A stretch of DNA of 64,000 nt, taken from assembly GCF_003570905.1 (NCBI RefSeq), contig NZ_QXJM01000036.1, forward strand, positions 34,379 through 98,378, given 5' to 3'. The first letter of the stretch is position 1. The number at the start of each line of letters is the position of its first letter. The position numbers and the translations under genes are program-made. The DNA comes from Cohnella faecalis. Lineage in GTDB: Bacteria > Bacillota > Bacilli > Paenibacillales > Paenibacillaceae. Below, one piece after another: positions 1 to 8,571 of the stretch. The notes beneath the pieces were generated by a model. The model saw nothing but the letters and a program-made list of their open reading frames with translations. It ran no database searches and had not been told where the DNA came from.

Positions 1-1
1 G

Positions 2-379
2 GCAGTCGAGTACGAGCGCGACGAGCGGCTGGCGGGGGAGACGAAATATCCGCTGAAGAGGATGATCAAGCTGTGTCTGGACGGAATCATGTCATTCTCC
101 TACAAGCCGCTAAAGCTGGCGGGCTATGCGGGCGCTCTTCTATCCGGAGCGGGATTTTTGTACCTTCTGTACGTGCTGTACTTGGCGTTGTTCACCGACG
201 CAACTAATAAAGGGTGGCCTTCTCTCATTGCGATTATGCTCATTTTCAACGGGTTCGTGCTTCTCATGCTGGGCATCATGGGTGAATACATCGGCCGAAT
301 TTACGACGAGACGAAAGGGCGTCCGCTGTATATCGTGAGAAATTTCACCGGGGGCGCGCCGGGCGCCATGAAGGAGTGA
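2..379 (+). CDS. C-terminal part of a family 2 glycosyltransferase (GtrB/DPM1-like), cut by window edge
   Basis: The frame is open from the window edge and encodes the last 125 residues of a membrane glycosyltransferase. The visible part carries the AGETKYP motif near residue 15, which is typical of polyprenyl-phosphate glycosyltransferases (GtrB, DPM1, YkoT/CsbB type). Two long hydrophobic helices follow (about residues 40-65 and 75-98), then a short charged tail (GEYIGRIYDE). The catalytic GT-A domain lies outside the window. Such enzymes move a sugar from a nucleotide sugar to undecaprenyl phosphate at the inner face of the membrane. The next gene starts 6 bases downstream and its ribosome binding site lies in this gene's last codons, so the two are probably cotranscribed. 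That fits, since GalU makes UDP-glucose, a possible donor. Confidence 0.8.
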   Translation, partial: AVEYERDERLAGETKYPLKRMIKLCLDGIMSFSYKPLKLAGYAGALLSGAGFLYLLYVLYLALFTDATNKGWPSLIAIMLIFNGFVLLMLGIMGEYIGRIYDETKGRPLYIVRNFTGGAPGAMKE

Positions 380-385
380 ACCGTC

Positions 386-764
386 ATGAAAATAAGAAAA
401 GCCGTCATTCCGGCAGCCGGCCTCGGCACGCGGTTTCTTCCCGCGACCAAAGCGCAGCCGAAGGAAATGCTGCCGATCGTCGACAAGCCGGCGATTCAAT
501 ATATCGTAGAAGAGGCGGTCGCCTCCGGCGCTCGAAAAGCTGGAGAAGGGAGCGGGCGGCGAATATCAACTGACCGACGCGCTGCACGCGCTATGCGGTA
601 CGGAGGGGCTACTTGCGCTTGAGCTGGAAGGCCGCAGGTACGACATTGGCGACCGCCTCGGTTATTTGAAGGCCGTACTGGAAATCGGGTTGAGGCGAGA
701 AGACTTGAGGCCCGAGCTTCTTCCGTATTTGCGGGAGCTGGCATCCAGAGGCATTCCCTCTTAG
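386..764 (+). pseudogene. galU: UTP-glucose-1-phosphate uridylyltransferase with an internal deletion
   Basis: The first 47 or so codons are a perfect GalU start, with the nucleotide-binding signature [19 protein letters not shown]. The frame then jumps near position 530 to the C-terminal part, recognisable in another frame as [12 protein letters not shown] (about 545-590) and GRRYDIGDRLGYLK, ending at the TAG at 762-764. A normal GalU has about 290 residues. Only about 125 codons remain, so roughly 480 bases of the centre are missing, and the join is also out of frame. Read literally the product is a 78-residue frameshifted peptide without the catalytic core. This is either a real deletion or an assembly collapse. 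The start is fixed by the ribosome binding site AAGGAG at 371-376. Confidence 0.85.
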
Positions 765-787
765 AGGATAAGATTGGCTTACATCCG

Positions 788-813
788 CCCGGCAGCGCTT
801 GCTGCCGGGTTTC
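788..813 (+). terminator. Intrinsic terminator after galU
   Basis: A perfect 9-bp stem CCCGGCAGC/GCTGCCGGG with a GCTT tetraloop spans 788-809 and is followed by a short TTT tract. It lies 24 bases after the galU stop codon. Confidence 0.75.
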
Positions 814-885
814 GCTTGCATTGACAGAGGCAACCCGGCGTTTTAGAGTAGAAGGCATCATCGATGCATGCAAGGAGGCGCAGGA

Positions 886-1497
886 TTGTCGATCGAGCAA
901 TGGATAGCGAAGACGCGCAAGGTTGTCGGAATCGGCCCCAATTTCAAAGCGTTTCGCGCGGAAAAGGGATTGGCGGATTCGACGGATTCGACGCTGTTTC
1001 TGAAGTCGCCGGAAAGCTTGGTCACAGGCGAACGCATTGAATTGCCGACCAGGCTGACGGAATTCATTTGCGAGGTGGAGATGGCGGTCATCATTGGCAA
1101 GGAAGCCGCGAATTTGACCGAGGAGCAGGCGTTGGACGTCGTTGCCGGCTACGCGCTGGCCAATGATATGACTGCCAGCGCTCATTTTCACGATGGGCGG
1201 TTCAAGCTGTTCGATCGAACGACGCCGATAGGCCCGTTCGTGTCCGGCATCGATCCGATGGATGTGACGCTGGAAATGCGGGTAAACGGCGAGCTCGTCC
1301 AACGCGATCACACGTCCCGGATGCTTTTTTCCGTGCCATGGCAGATTGCGCACATATCGAGCATGATGACGCTGCGCGAAGGCGATGTCCTACTGACGGG
1401 AACGCCGGCCAACCCGAGGCCGTGCAACGACGGGGACGTCATCGAGCTGTCGAGTCCCGAACTGGGCTATTACAAGCACATCATACACAGAAGGTAG
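886..1497 (+). CDS. Fumarylacetoacetate hydrolase (FAH) family protein
   Basis: A 203-residue protein of the FAH/2-hydroxyhepta-diene-dioate isomerase superfamily. The fold's metal site is visible as E63 and E65 in the ICEVEMAV segment and D94 in ANDMTA. VVGIGPNF near the N-terminus and LLTGTPAN near the C-terminus are also typical. Family members hydrate, decarboxylate or cleave 2-oxo acids using Mg2+ or Mn2+; the substrate cannot be read from the sequence. I chose the TTG at 886 because AAGGAGG (872-878) sits 7 bases before it. The ATG at 868 lies upstream of that site. The next gene starts 17 bases downstream, and its isomerase product suggests a shared small-molecule catabolic pathway. 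Confidence 0.8.
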   Translation: MSIEQWIAKTRKVVGIGPNFKAFRAEKGLADSTDSTLFLKSPESLVTGERIELPTRLTEFICEVEMAVIIGKEAANLTEEQALDVVAGYALANDMTASAHFHDGRFKLFDRTTPIGPFVSGIDPMDVTLEMRVNGELVQRDHTSRMLFSVPWQIAHISSMMTLREGDVLLTGTPANPRPCNDGDVIELSSPELGYYKHIIHRR

Positions 1498-1514
1498 CTT
1501 AGGAGGCGATGCGC

Positions 1515-2261
1515 ATGAAGCTGTCCGTTTGCGTGGATGCGGTCTATCGGGGCAAGGATTTCACCGAAAGCGTCAAGGACGTCAAGTCGGCCGGATACGA
1601 CACGATTGAATTTTGGACGTGGTGGGACAAGGATCTGGACATGGTGAGGCGCGCGGTAGAGGAAGCAGGCGTAAAAGTTGCGACGTTCTGCACCAAATTC
1701 GTCAGTCTGGTCGATCCTCTTAAACGAGGAGAGTACATCCATGGGCTGGAGGAATCGATTGCGGCGGCGAAGCAATTGAAATGCGGAAGCTTGATATCCC
1801 AGGTCGGACAAGCGCTCGCGGGCGTGTCCAATGACGAGCAGCGGCAATCCATCGTCGACGGATTGAAGGCGTGCGCGCCGATACTTGAACGGGAAAATGT
1901 CACTTTGCTCGTCGAGCCGCTCAATACGAAAGTCAATCACAATGGCTATTATTTGTCCTCCTCCGCGGAAGCATTCGAGATTGTTCGTCAGGTCGGAAGT
2001 CCCCGGGTGAAGGTGCTTTACGACATTTACCATCAGCAGATAACCGAGGGTAATCTGATTGCTGCGATTGTTGAGAACATCGGCTATATCGGGCATTTCC
2101 ACGCCGCGGGCAATCCGGGCCGGCACGAGCTGGACGTCGGTGAGCTGAATTACGAGTACATCTTTAAGGCCATTAAGGAGACGGGCTTCAACGGCTATGT
2201 GGGCCTTGAATATTTTCCGTTAGACGAGCCGTCCGCTGGATTGCGGAAGCTGCGGTTATAA
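1515..2261 (+). CDS. Hydroxypyruvate isomerase-like TIM-barrel sugar isomerase/epimerase
   Basis: A 248-residue xylose isomerase-like TIM barrel. The segments LLVEPLN, VKVLYDIYH, IGHFHAAGNPGRHE and GYVGLEYFP contain the metal-ligand Glu, Asp, His and Glu positions of the Hyi group (hydroxypyruvate isomerase, IolH and related proteins). These enzymes interconvert aldose/ketose or 2-/3-oxo sugar acids in the cytoplasm. AGGAGG at 1501-1506 is 8 bases before the ATG at 1515 and only 2 bases before the ATG at 1509, so 1515 is the better start. It probably forms an operon with the FAH-family gene upstream. The specific substrate is not determined. Confidence 0.8.
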   Translation: MKLSVCVDAVYRGKDFTESVKDVKSAGYDTIEFWTWWDKDLDMVRRAVEEAGVKVATFCTKFVSLVDPLKRGEYIHGLEESIAAAKQLKCGSLISQVGQALAGVSNDEQRQSIVDGLKACAPILERENVTLLVEPLNTKVNHNGYYLSSSAEAFEIVRQVGSPRVKVLYDIYHQQITEGNLIAAIVENIGYIGHFHAAGNPGRHELDVGELNYEYIFKAIKETGFNGYVGLEYFPLDEPSAGLRKLRL

Positions 2262-2387
2262 GCGTAAATGTACCGTGTGTCTGGGTCGGATATTACCCGC
2301 GGCTCAACCGGGGAAAGGGCCGCGCGGCTATCGGAATCGAAGTAATCGGCTTGCGCATGCGAGAAAAATGAACGGAATATGAATAAT

Positions 2388-2427
2388 GCCGCCTTTCGGA
2401 GCGAATCCTGCCGGAAGGCGGCTTTTT
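2388..2427 (+). terminator. Intrinsic terminator after the isomerase gene
   Basis: Inverted repeat GCCGCCTT (2388-2395) and AAGGCGGC (2415-2422), with further partial pairing inside the loop, followed by TTTTT. Confidence 0.75.
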
Positions 2428-2484
2428 GTTCGCGAAGCAGCAACCCGCTGCCGAGCCTTTCTACAGATGAGAGCGGGGGTACCG

Positions 2485-3357
2485 ATGAAACAAAAACGGC
2501 AAATCCGAATAATCGCGTTAGTCTGCTGCATTTTCGCCGTTCAAAGCACTCTGTTCGAAGCCGTTGCGCATTCCCCCGAGTACGAAGCCGTTGCGCCCCC
2601 CTCCGAATCGAACAAATACGTTCTCTCGCTAGCGCACCGCGGAGCTTCGGGCTTCGCTCCGGAAAACACGCTGTCGGCATTCGATCTGGCCGTCAGGCTT
2701 AAGGCGGATTATTTGGAGCTGGACGTTCAGATGAGCAAGGACGGGCATTTGGTAGTTATTCACGACACGATGGTGAACCGAACGACGGACGGAGAAGGAA
2801 AGGTGAAAAACCTGACGTTCGACCAGCTCCGCAGCTTGGATGCGGGGATGTGGTTCGATCCGTTTTTTGCGGGCGAGCGCATTCCGGCCTTTGGCGAAAT
2901 ACTCGATCGCTACCGCGGCCGAATCGGTATGGTGATCGAAATCAAGCAGCCGGAGCTGTATCCGGGAATCGAAGAAAAAATAGCGGGCGAGCTCGCCGCT
3001 CGAGGAATGCACGCTCCGGACGGCGACAGCGTCATCGTGCAGTCGTTCGATCTGCGGGCGCTTCGACATTTTCACACTTTGCTTCCGTTTGTTCCCCTCG
3101 GCCTCCTCATCTCCCGAGCTTCCGATTCGACCGATAGAAGGCTCGACGAGTTCGCGAAGCTGGTTCGATTCGTAAATCCCGTTCGAAATCTGGTTAACGA
3201 AAGCCTGATTGATAGAATCCACGCCAGAGGAATGAGCGCCTTCGTATGGCCGATTCGCAAGCGCAAGTACGTAAATGGACTTATAGCCGACGGGGTGGAC
3301 GGCCTCATTACCGACTATCCGGACGTTGTGACATCGGCGCGCAACGGATGGAGATGA
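2485..3357 (+). CDS. Secreted glycerophosphodiester phosphodiesterase
   Basis: A 290-residue GDPD-family TIM barrel that hydrolyses glycerophosphodiesters to glycerol-3-phosphate and an alcohol. An N-terminal signal peptide of about 28 residues (basic start, then hydrophobic IIALVCCIFAV) indicates export. The active-site signatures are AHRGASGFAPENT (catalytic His, general acid/base) and ELDVQMSKDGHLVVIHD (metal ligands and second His), with EIKQP further on. The frame is open further upstream, but the ATG at 2485 starts the signal peptide and follows a G-rich site (GGGGG). The neighbouring secreted alkaline phosphatase suggests joint scavenging of phosphate from organic esters. Confidence 0.88.
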   Translation: MKQKRQIRIIALVCCIFAVQSTLFEAVAHSPEYEAVAPPSESNKYVLSLAHRGASGFAPENTLSAFDLAVRLKADYLELDVQMSKDGHLVVIHDTMVNRTTDGEGKVKNLTFDQLRSLDAGMWFDPFFAGERIPAFGEILDRYRGRIGMVIEIKQPELYPGIEEKIAGELAARGMHAPDGDSVIVQSFDLRALRHFHTLLPFVPLGLLISRASDSTDRRLDEFAKLVRFVNPVRNLVNESLIDRIHARGMSAFVWPIRKRKYVNGLIADGVDGLITDYPDVVTSARNGWR

Positions 3358-3475
3358 CCCCGCAGACATTCCGATGATAGATTTTATAATCGGTTAATCA
3401 AATCTACTATTTTCGATGACACTGCCCGCCTAATATGAGCACAGATACATATTATGTGGAGGTGCTCGATTCAGT

Positions 3476-5536
3476 ATGAAAATGAATGCGGTCAAAGTTA
3501 CGCTAGGAGTACTGCTCGCTTCCGGAGCCATCGTCAGCGCAACGGGGTTGCCGACGTATCCGCAAACAGCGAACGCCGCCGAGCAGGCGGCCGCAACGGC
3601 GGTCGCGAAGCCATCCGTCTATATCGCTCCGATCGACAGAGCGAAATTCCTGGCGGGCAGCAAGTTCGATTTCCGCGTGGAGCTGAACGACTTGACGGGA
3701 GATCCCGGCAACGTTGCCATTACGGTTAACGGCAAGGAAGCTTCGGCGTTTTTTGGCAAAGCATTCGAAAAGACGAGCACCGCCAAATCCCGCGAATTCA
3801 CGATTCGGGACGTCACGATTGGCAAAGCCGGCACTTACACCGTCTCCGTCAAAGCAGGCTCCCTATCGAAATCGGTCAAATACGAAGCCGTAACCGCCGA
3901 CGTTGCCGGCAAAAAAGCGAAAAACGTCATTCTTTTCATCGGCGACGGCATGGGCATTTCCAGCGTTACGATGGCCCGGATCATGTCCAAGGGGCTGACG
4001 GAAGGCAAATACAACGACTTGCTTCAGATGGACAAGTTCGATCAGCGCGCGATTGTGACGACGTCGGGCATGGACTCCCTCGTAACCGACTCGGCGAACA
4101 GCGCCAGCGCTTATAACACCGGACACAAATCGGCCGTTAACGGTCTGGGCATCTATCCGGACAATACGGAAAGCTCTCTGGACGACCCTAAAGTCGAGAC
4201 GCTGGCCGAAATGCTGAAGCGCACGCGCGGCATGTCCGTCGGCGTCGTTACGACTTCGGAAATCGAGGATGCGACTCCCGCAGCCGTCGTCTCCCATACC
4301 CGCCGCCGCTCCGACAAGCCGGAAATCGCGGAAATGCTGTTGAAGCTCCAACCGGAAGTTGTGCTCGGCGGCGGCTCGGCCTACTTCCTGCCCAAATCGG
4401 TAGCTGGTTCCAAGCGCAAAGACGAGAAGGATTTGATCGCCGATTTCGAAAAGTCGGGCTACACGTTCGCGGAGAACGCTACTCAGCTGAAGGCCGCCAA
4501 ATCGCCGTCCAAGCTGCTCGGTTTGTTCCATACGGGCGATATGAACGTCTATTACGACCGTTCCACGAACAATAAGGAAGCTCTCAAATCGTTCACCGAT
4601 CAGCCGAACCTGTGGGACATGACGCAAAAAGCGATCGACGTGCTCAGCAAGAACGAGAACGGCTTCTTCCTGATGGTAGAGGGCGCCAGCGTCGACAAGC
4701 AGCTTCACGCAATGGATTGGGAGCGTTCGGCCTATGACGAGATCGAGCTGGACAAAGCGATTGGCGTCGCGAGAAAGTTCGCGGAACAGAACGGCGACAC
4801 GCTCATCGTAGCCACGGCCGATCACAACCATTCCGCCAGCATTGCAGGCACCTATTGGGAAGGCGACGGCAAATCCGGCCGCGAAGCGATCCGTACGTAC
4901 GAGGCCGCCAAATTCCCGACCTACACGGATGCGAACAAAGACGGCTTCCCGGACAGCCCGAACCCGGATCGCAAGCTTGCGGTCGTATTCGGCGCAACGC
5001 CCGACTACTACGAGGATTACAAATTCAATGCTATTCCGCAAGCTCCGGCCGTGAACTCGGACGGCAAGTACGTGGCTAACCCGGCCACTCTCGCGAATCC
5101 GGACGATCCAAACAAGGACCGATTCCTTCATACCGGGACACTCGATCCAAAAGTGGATTCGACGGAGGTCCATACGGCCGACGACGTTCCTCTGATGGCT
5201 TACGGGCCGGGAGCTAGCTATTTCAAAGGGACGCTGGACAATACCGAAGTATTCTTCGGCATCGTGAACTCGCTCGGCTTGAGTCTCACCGGCGCGAAGC
5301 CGGACGGGAAAACATGGGTATCGTTGACCGAGTTCCTGAACGTAATCGGCGGCAGCGCGAAATATGACAGCGCGAAAAACACCACGACCGTAAAAGCGAA
5401 CGGCAGCACCCTGGTGCTGAATCTGGCTAAGCGTACGGCTACGAAGAACGGTAAAGCCGTCGCTCTTGAATTCAAAATCAGCCAGGGCAAAACGGTCGTG
5501 ACGAGCAACTCCTTGCTGGCCGCGCTCGCTAAGTAA
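3476..5536 (+). CDS. Secreted alkaline phosphatase with C-terminal copper-amine-oxidase-like (stalk) domain
   Basis: A 686-residue exported phosphomonoesterase. Residues 1-35 form a signal peptide ending near TANAA. Residues 45-140 look like an Ig-like domain. The PhoA catalytic domain starts at the metal ligand D157 (FIGDGMG), with the nucleophile S206 in VTDSANSASA and later zinc-ligand segments ATADHNH and the His of the STEVHTADDVPL segment. About the last 75 residues (WVSLTEFLNVIGG, then strands) resemble the copper amine oxidase N-terminal/stalk domain that is common as a wall-associated module in Paenibacillaceae. GGAGGTG at 3458-3464 precedes the ATG. The next gene follows after 28 bases with no terminator, so they may be cotranscribed. 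I could not confirm a Pho box upstream. Confidence 0.9.
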   Translation: MKMNAVKVTLGVLLASGAIVSATGLPTYPQTANAAEQAAATAVAKPSVYIAPIDRAKFLAGSKFDFRVELNDLTGDPGNVAITVNGKEASAFFGKAFEKTSTAKSREFTIRDVTIGKAGTYTVSVKAGSLSKSVKYEAVTADVAGKKAKNVILFIGDGMGISSVTMARIMSKGLTEGKYNDLLQMDKFDQRAIVTTSGMDSLVTDSANSASAYNTGHKSAVNGLGIYPDNTESSLDDPKVETLAEMLKRTRGMSVGVVTTSEIEDATPAAVVSHTRRRSDKPEIAEMLLKLQPEVVLGGGSAYFLPKSVAGSKRKDEKDLIADFEKSGYTFAENATQLKAAKSPSKLLGLFHTGDMNVYYDRSTNNKEALKSFTDQPNLWDMTQKAIDVLSKNENGFFLMVEGASVDKQLHAMDWERSAYDEIELDKAIGVARKFAEQNGDTLIVATADHNHSASIAGTYWEGDGKSGREAIRTYEAAKFPTYTDANKDGFPDSPNPDRKLAVVFGATPDYYEDYKFNAIPQAPAVNSDGKYVANPATLANPDDPNKDRFLHTGTLDPKVDSTEVHTADDVPLMAYGPGASYFKGTLDNTEVFFGIVNSLGLSLTGAKPDGKTWVSLTEFLNVIGGSAKYDSAKNTTTVKANGSTLVLNLAKRTATKNGKAVALEFKISQGKTVVTSNSLLAALAK

Positions 5537-5564
5537 ACCAAATTCATATTCGGAGGCGTTGCGA

Positions 5565-6524
5565 ATGATGCTTGTACCCAAACGGATTGCCGTCTGGGCC
5601 GCCTGCTTCATAACCGTCGCTCTCCTCGTTACCGGATGCGGTCAACCGTCTCTTCCCGACAAGGAAGGGACGGTTGATTTGTCCGTGGAGGAAGGCGCGG
5701 CTGGTACACCGGCGACCGATACTCAGACAGCTTCGCCACGATCCGATACGTCTGCCGCCGATCAGTCGGCTCCAACATCGTCCGATGAGACGGTCAACGA
5801 TCCGTCGGTTTATTCTCCATCCGGTACTTCGAGCGCTGCTCGGGAATCTTCTCCGCCCGATACGTCGACAGATACGCAGTCCGCCGCTTCGCCGCCTCAT
5901 TCTTCGAGCGGTGCCGAGGCCGCTTCGTCGACCGATGCATCCGGCGGTGCTAAGGCTCAGGCTGAGATGCCGTCTGAAGCGTCAGTCGGCGTTAAGGCCT
6001 CTCCATCGAAGCCCGATGGGTTGACCAACGTCCGGCCGAAAACGCCGCCGTCGGGTCCGATCGGCTCTCCGAGCGAGGATCGCGCTGCTTCGACTGCTGA
6101 GAATGCATCCCCTTCTCCGCAAGCTTCGATACCGCCGAAGAAGAACGGCGAACGGGAGACGCTCAAATTTTCCGAGCTGTATGGAGAAATGACCGTAAGA
6201 GGAATGAAGCTGTCGGACAAAGTGAATCGGCTGAACGGGCAACAAGTGGAAATGACCGGCTTTATGGCCCCGCCTCTTAGCGCGACCGTACGTTTTTTCG
6301 TATTGACCAAGGTAGCGTTGGCGATATGCCCGTTCTGCTCGACGGATGCGGATTGGCCGACCGACATTGTCGTCGTGTTCATGCCGGACGGCAAGGAGCT
6401 CACGCCTACCGAGCACCAGGTCAAAGTAACGGGCACGCTTAGCGTCGGCTCCCAGACGGATGACGAGACGGGCTTCGTCAGCTTGATTCGGATCATGGCG
6501 GATAAAACCGAGGTGCTGAAATAA
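5565..6524 (+). CDS. Lipoprotein with low-complexity linker and CxxC domain (DUF3299-like)
   Basis: A 319-residue lipoprotein. The signal peptide ends in a lipobox (LVTGC) near residue 27. Residues of about 30-190 are a Ser/Ala/Pro/Thr-rich, probably unfolded linker. The folded C-terminal domain (about 195-319) starts at LKFSELYGEMTVRGM and contains GFMAPP and a CPFC motif. It resembles DUF3299-type lipoproteins, some of which sit beside ABC transporters in metal-regulated operons. GGAGG at 5552-5556 selects the ATG at 5565 over the TTG at 5559. The stop TAA overlaps the ATG of the ABC ATPase (TAATG), indicating translational coupling. Likely the extracytoplasmic component of the ABC system that follows; the substrate is unknown. 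Confidence 0.7.
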   Translation: MMLVPKRIAVWAACFITVALLVTGCGQPSLPDKEGTVDLSVEEGAAGTPATDTQTASPRSDTSAADQSAPTSSDETVNDPSVYSPSGTSSAARESSPPDTSTDTQSAASPPHSSSGAEAASSTDASGGAKAQAEMPSEASVGVKASPSKPDGLTNVRPKTPPSGPIGSPSEDRAASTAENASPSPQASIPPKKNGERETLKFSELYGEMTVRGMKLSDKVNRLNGQQVEMTGFMAPPLSATVRFFVLTKVALAICPFCSTDADWPTDIVVVFMPDGKELTPTEHQVKVTGTLSVGSQTDDETGFVSLIRIMADKTEVLK

Positions 6525-7201
6525 TGCTTCAGCTTGAAAATGTAGTCAAATCCTACACCGTGGAAGGAAAGCGGCAGGTGCGAGTATTGGACATTCGGAG
6601 CTTCGGCATGGCGGCCGGAGAGAAGGCCGCTCTGGTCGGTCCGAGCGGCTCCGGCAAAAGCACGCTGCTGCATCTCCTATCCGGAATTATCCGTCCGACC
6701 GAAGGGACGATCCGGCTGCTCGACCGTCGGTTGGAGACTCTCGCGGAAGCCGAGCTCGATCGGTTCCGGGCCTGTCATATCGGGTACGTGTTCCAAAGCT
6801 TTAACTTGTTGCCGGGCTTCACGGCAATCGAGAACGTTCTTGCGGCTATGCAGTTCGGAAGCAGCGCGTTAACCGGCAAGGAAAAGAAGGAGCGGGCCGC
6901 CGAACTGCTCGACCAAGTCGGCTTGGGCCATCGGCTCCGTCATCGGCCGGCGCAGCTTAGCCAGGGTGAGCAGCAGCGCGTATCGATCGCGAGAGCGCTG
7001 GCGAACCGGCCTGCGCTCGTGCTGGCGGACGAGCCGACCGCCAGTCTGGACGCGGCCAATGCCGGCAACGTGTTCGAACTGCTTGCGAACGCATGCAAGG
7101 AGGAGGGGGCGGCGCTCTTGCTCTGTACGCACGATTCCGAATTGGCGGGCCGAATGGACCGGATCGTCCGCATACGGGAATTGTCCAGAGAGGGGGCGTA
7201 G
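6524..7201 (+). CDS. ABC transporter ATP-binding protein (MacB/LolD type)
   Basis: A 225-residue stand-alone ATPase. The Walker A is GPSGSGKST (residues 39-47), the signature is LSQGEQQRV, and the Walker B is ALVLADEPTASLD, with an H-loop at LLCTHD. This belongs to the LolD/MacB/FtsE class that powers mechanotransmission-type permeases rather than classical importers. It starts inside the upstream lipoprotein's stop codon and lies 3 bases before the permease gene, so the three products very likely form one complex at the membrane. Confidence 0.9.
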   Translation: MLQLENVVKSYTVEGKRQVRVLDIRSFGMAAGEKAALVGPSGSGKSTLLHLLSGIIRPTEGTIRLLDRRLETLAEAELDRFRACHIGYVFQSFNLLPGFTAIENVLAAMQFGSSALTGKEKKERAAELLDQVGLGHRLRHRPAQLSQGEQQRVSIARALANRPALVLADEPTASLDAANAGNVFELLANACKEEGAALLLCTHDSELAGRMDRIVRIRELSREGA

Positions 7202-7204
7202 CGG

Positions 7205-8536
7205 GTGTCTCTGATTTCCATGGCTTGGCGCAATTTGGCTAACCGCAAGGTTCAGACAATCATAACGATTCTGGTAGTCGTGATAGGAGTGGCCGTAACG
7301 CTGTCCATCATGATGCTGTCCGGCGGGATCAAGCAAGGAATCGTCCGCGCCAGCGAGCCGTACGGGATGATCGTCGGATCGAAGGGGAGCGCGAACCAGC
7401 TTGTTTTTAATACGATTTTTTTGATGGACAATCCTCTGGCTAACATCGATCAAGCTTTTTACGAGAAGCTGTCGAAGGACGAGAGGGTCAGTCTCGCGGT
7501 ACCGTTTGCGCTGGGAGACAACTATCGAGGGTTTCGGGTTGTCGGGACGGACGTATCGTTTTTCGGCTTAAAAGGAAGACCTGTCGATCCCCCTTACTTC
7601 CGTTTATCGTCGGGACGTCTTTTCGAGCGCTCCTTCGAGGCGATCATCGGATCCGACGTCGCTCGGCAAACAGGCTTGAAGCTTGGCGATCGGTTTGCCG
7701 GGGCGCATGGAGTCGCCGCAGCCGCCGAACCGGAGGAGCACGCCGAGCATCCGTACACGGTCGTCGGAGTTCTCGACGCCGTATCGGCTCCGTCCGATCA
7801 GGGCATCTATGTCAGCATCGATAGCTACTGGATTGCCCATGAGCATGAGGAAGAAACGGCTGACGGCGCGACGGCGAGCGCAGGCGCAAAAAACGGATCG
7901 GGGAGCGCCGACGCAGACGACAAAGGCTCGGAAGCGGCTCATTCCGAAAACGGGGAGATTAGCGGCGAACATCCTGTCGGCGGTTCCGACGAAGAAAACC
8001 GCGGCGTAACGGCTGCTCTCATCAAGCCCAAAAGCTATGTCGGCTTGTTGAAGCTGTATCAGGAGATCAACGCGGGTAAGGATGCGCAGGCGGTATTGCC
8101 GGGGCAAGTGCTTGCCAAGCTGTTCGATATGATGGGCGGAGGAGAACGGGTACTTCGGGACGTCGGCTACGTGGTGCTTGGGATGGCGGCTCTTACCGTT
8201 GCGCTGGCGCTGTACGGATCCACGGTCGAGCGGAGGCGGACCGTCGCCATTCTCCGTGCGATCGGAGCGGGCCGTCTATCGGTCATGACGATCGTGCTGC
8301 TCGAATCCGCACTCGTTATGGTAATCGGGTGCGCGCTCGGAACGGCGGCGGGGTATGGCTTGACGGAGCTGCTTACCCGCTACATCGGCACGCAAGTGTC
8401 CATCGCTATTCCGACTGCTTTCGAATGGGAGTGGCTGTCGTTTATCGGAGGAGTTGCGCTTCTCGGTATCGCGGCAGGCCTTTTTCCCGCGTTTAGCGCC
8501 TATCGAACCGAAACGGCGAGGTACTTGAACGCTTAG
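7205..8536 (+). CDS. FtsX/MacB-type ABC permease with acidic, His-containing extracytoplasmic insert
   Basis: A 443-residue permease starting at GTG. One N-terminal membrane helix (about residues 17-40) is followed by a large extracytoplasmic domain and three C-terminal helices (about 320-340, 365-390, 410-435), the layout of MacB/FtsX permeases. The extracytoplasmic domain has an insert at about residues 215-265 rich in Asp, Glu, Gly and His, with HEHEEE near its start. The His content here and the CxxC lipoprotein suggest a metal-related role, and a similar lipoprotein-ATPase-permease set is known in Zur-regulated loci of pseudomonads. I did not find a clear Zur operator, so this stays an inference. 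A 51-bp repeat array begins 36 bases after the stop. Confidence 0.85.
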   Translation: MSLISMAWRNLANRKVQTIITILVVVIGVAVTLSIMMLSGGIKQGIVRASEPYGMIVGSKGSANQLVFNTIFLMDNPLANIDQAFYEKLSKDERVSLAVPFALGDNYRGFRVVGTDVSFFGLKGRPVDPPYFRLSSGRLFERSFEAIIGSDVARQTGLKLGDRFAGAHGVAAAAEPEEHAEHPYTVVGVLDAVSAPSDQGIYVSIDSYWIAHEHEEETADGATASAGAKNGSGSADADDKGSEAAHSENGEISGEHPVGGSDEENRGVTAALIKPKSYVGLLKLYQEINAGKDAQAVLPGQVLAKLFDMMGGGERVLRDVGYVVLGMAALTVALALYGSTVERRRTVAILRAIGAGRLSVMTIVLLESALVMVIGCALGTAAGYGLTELLTRYIGTQVSIAIPTAFEWEWLSFIGGVALLGIAAGLFPAFSAYRTETARYLNA

Positions 8537-8571
8537 TTATTCGCGGTTTGCTAGAGTAACGTGCTGGAGTT

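Noticed and set aside
3360..3460. Pho boxes upstream of the alkaline phosphatase
   Set aside because: TTAATC-like hexamers occur, but not with convincing repeated spacing.
3863..5611. A 582-residue minus-strand protein
   Set aside because: It is the antisense shadow of the alkaline phosphatase gene, with Arg/Val-rich unstructured composition.
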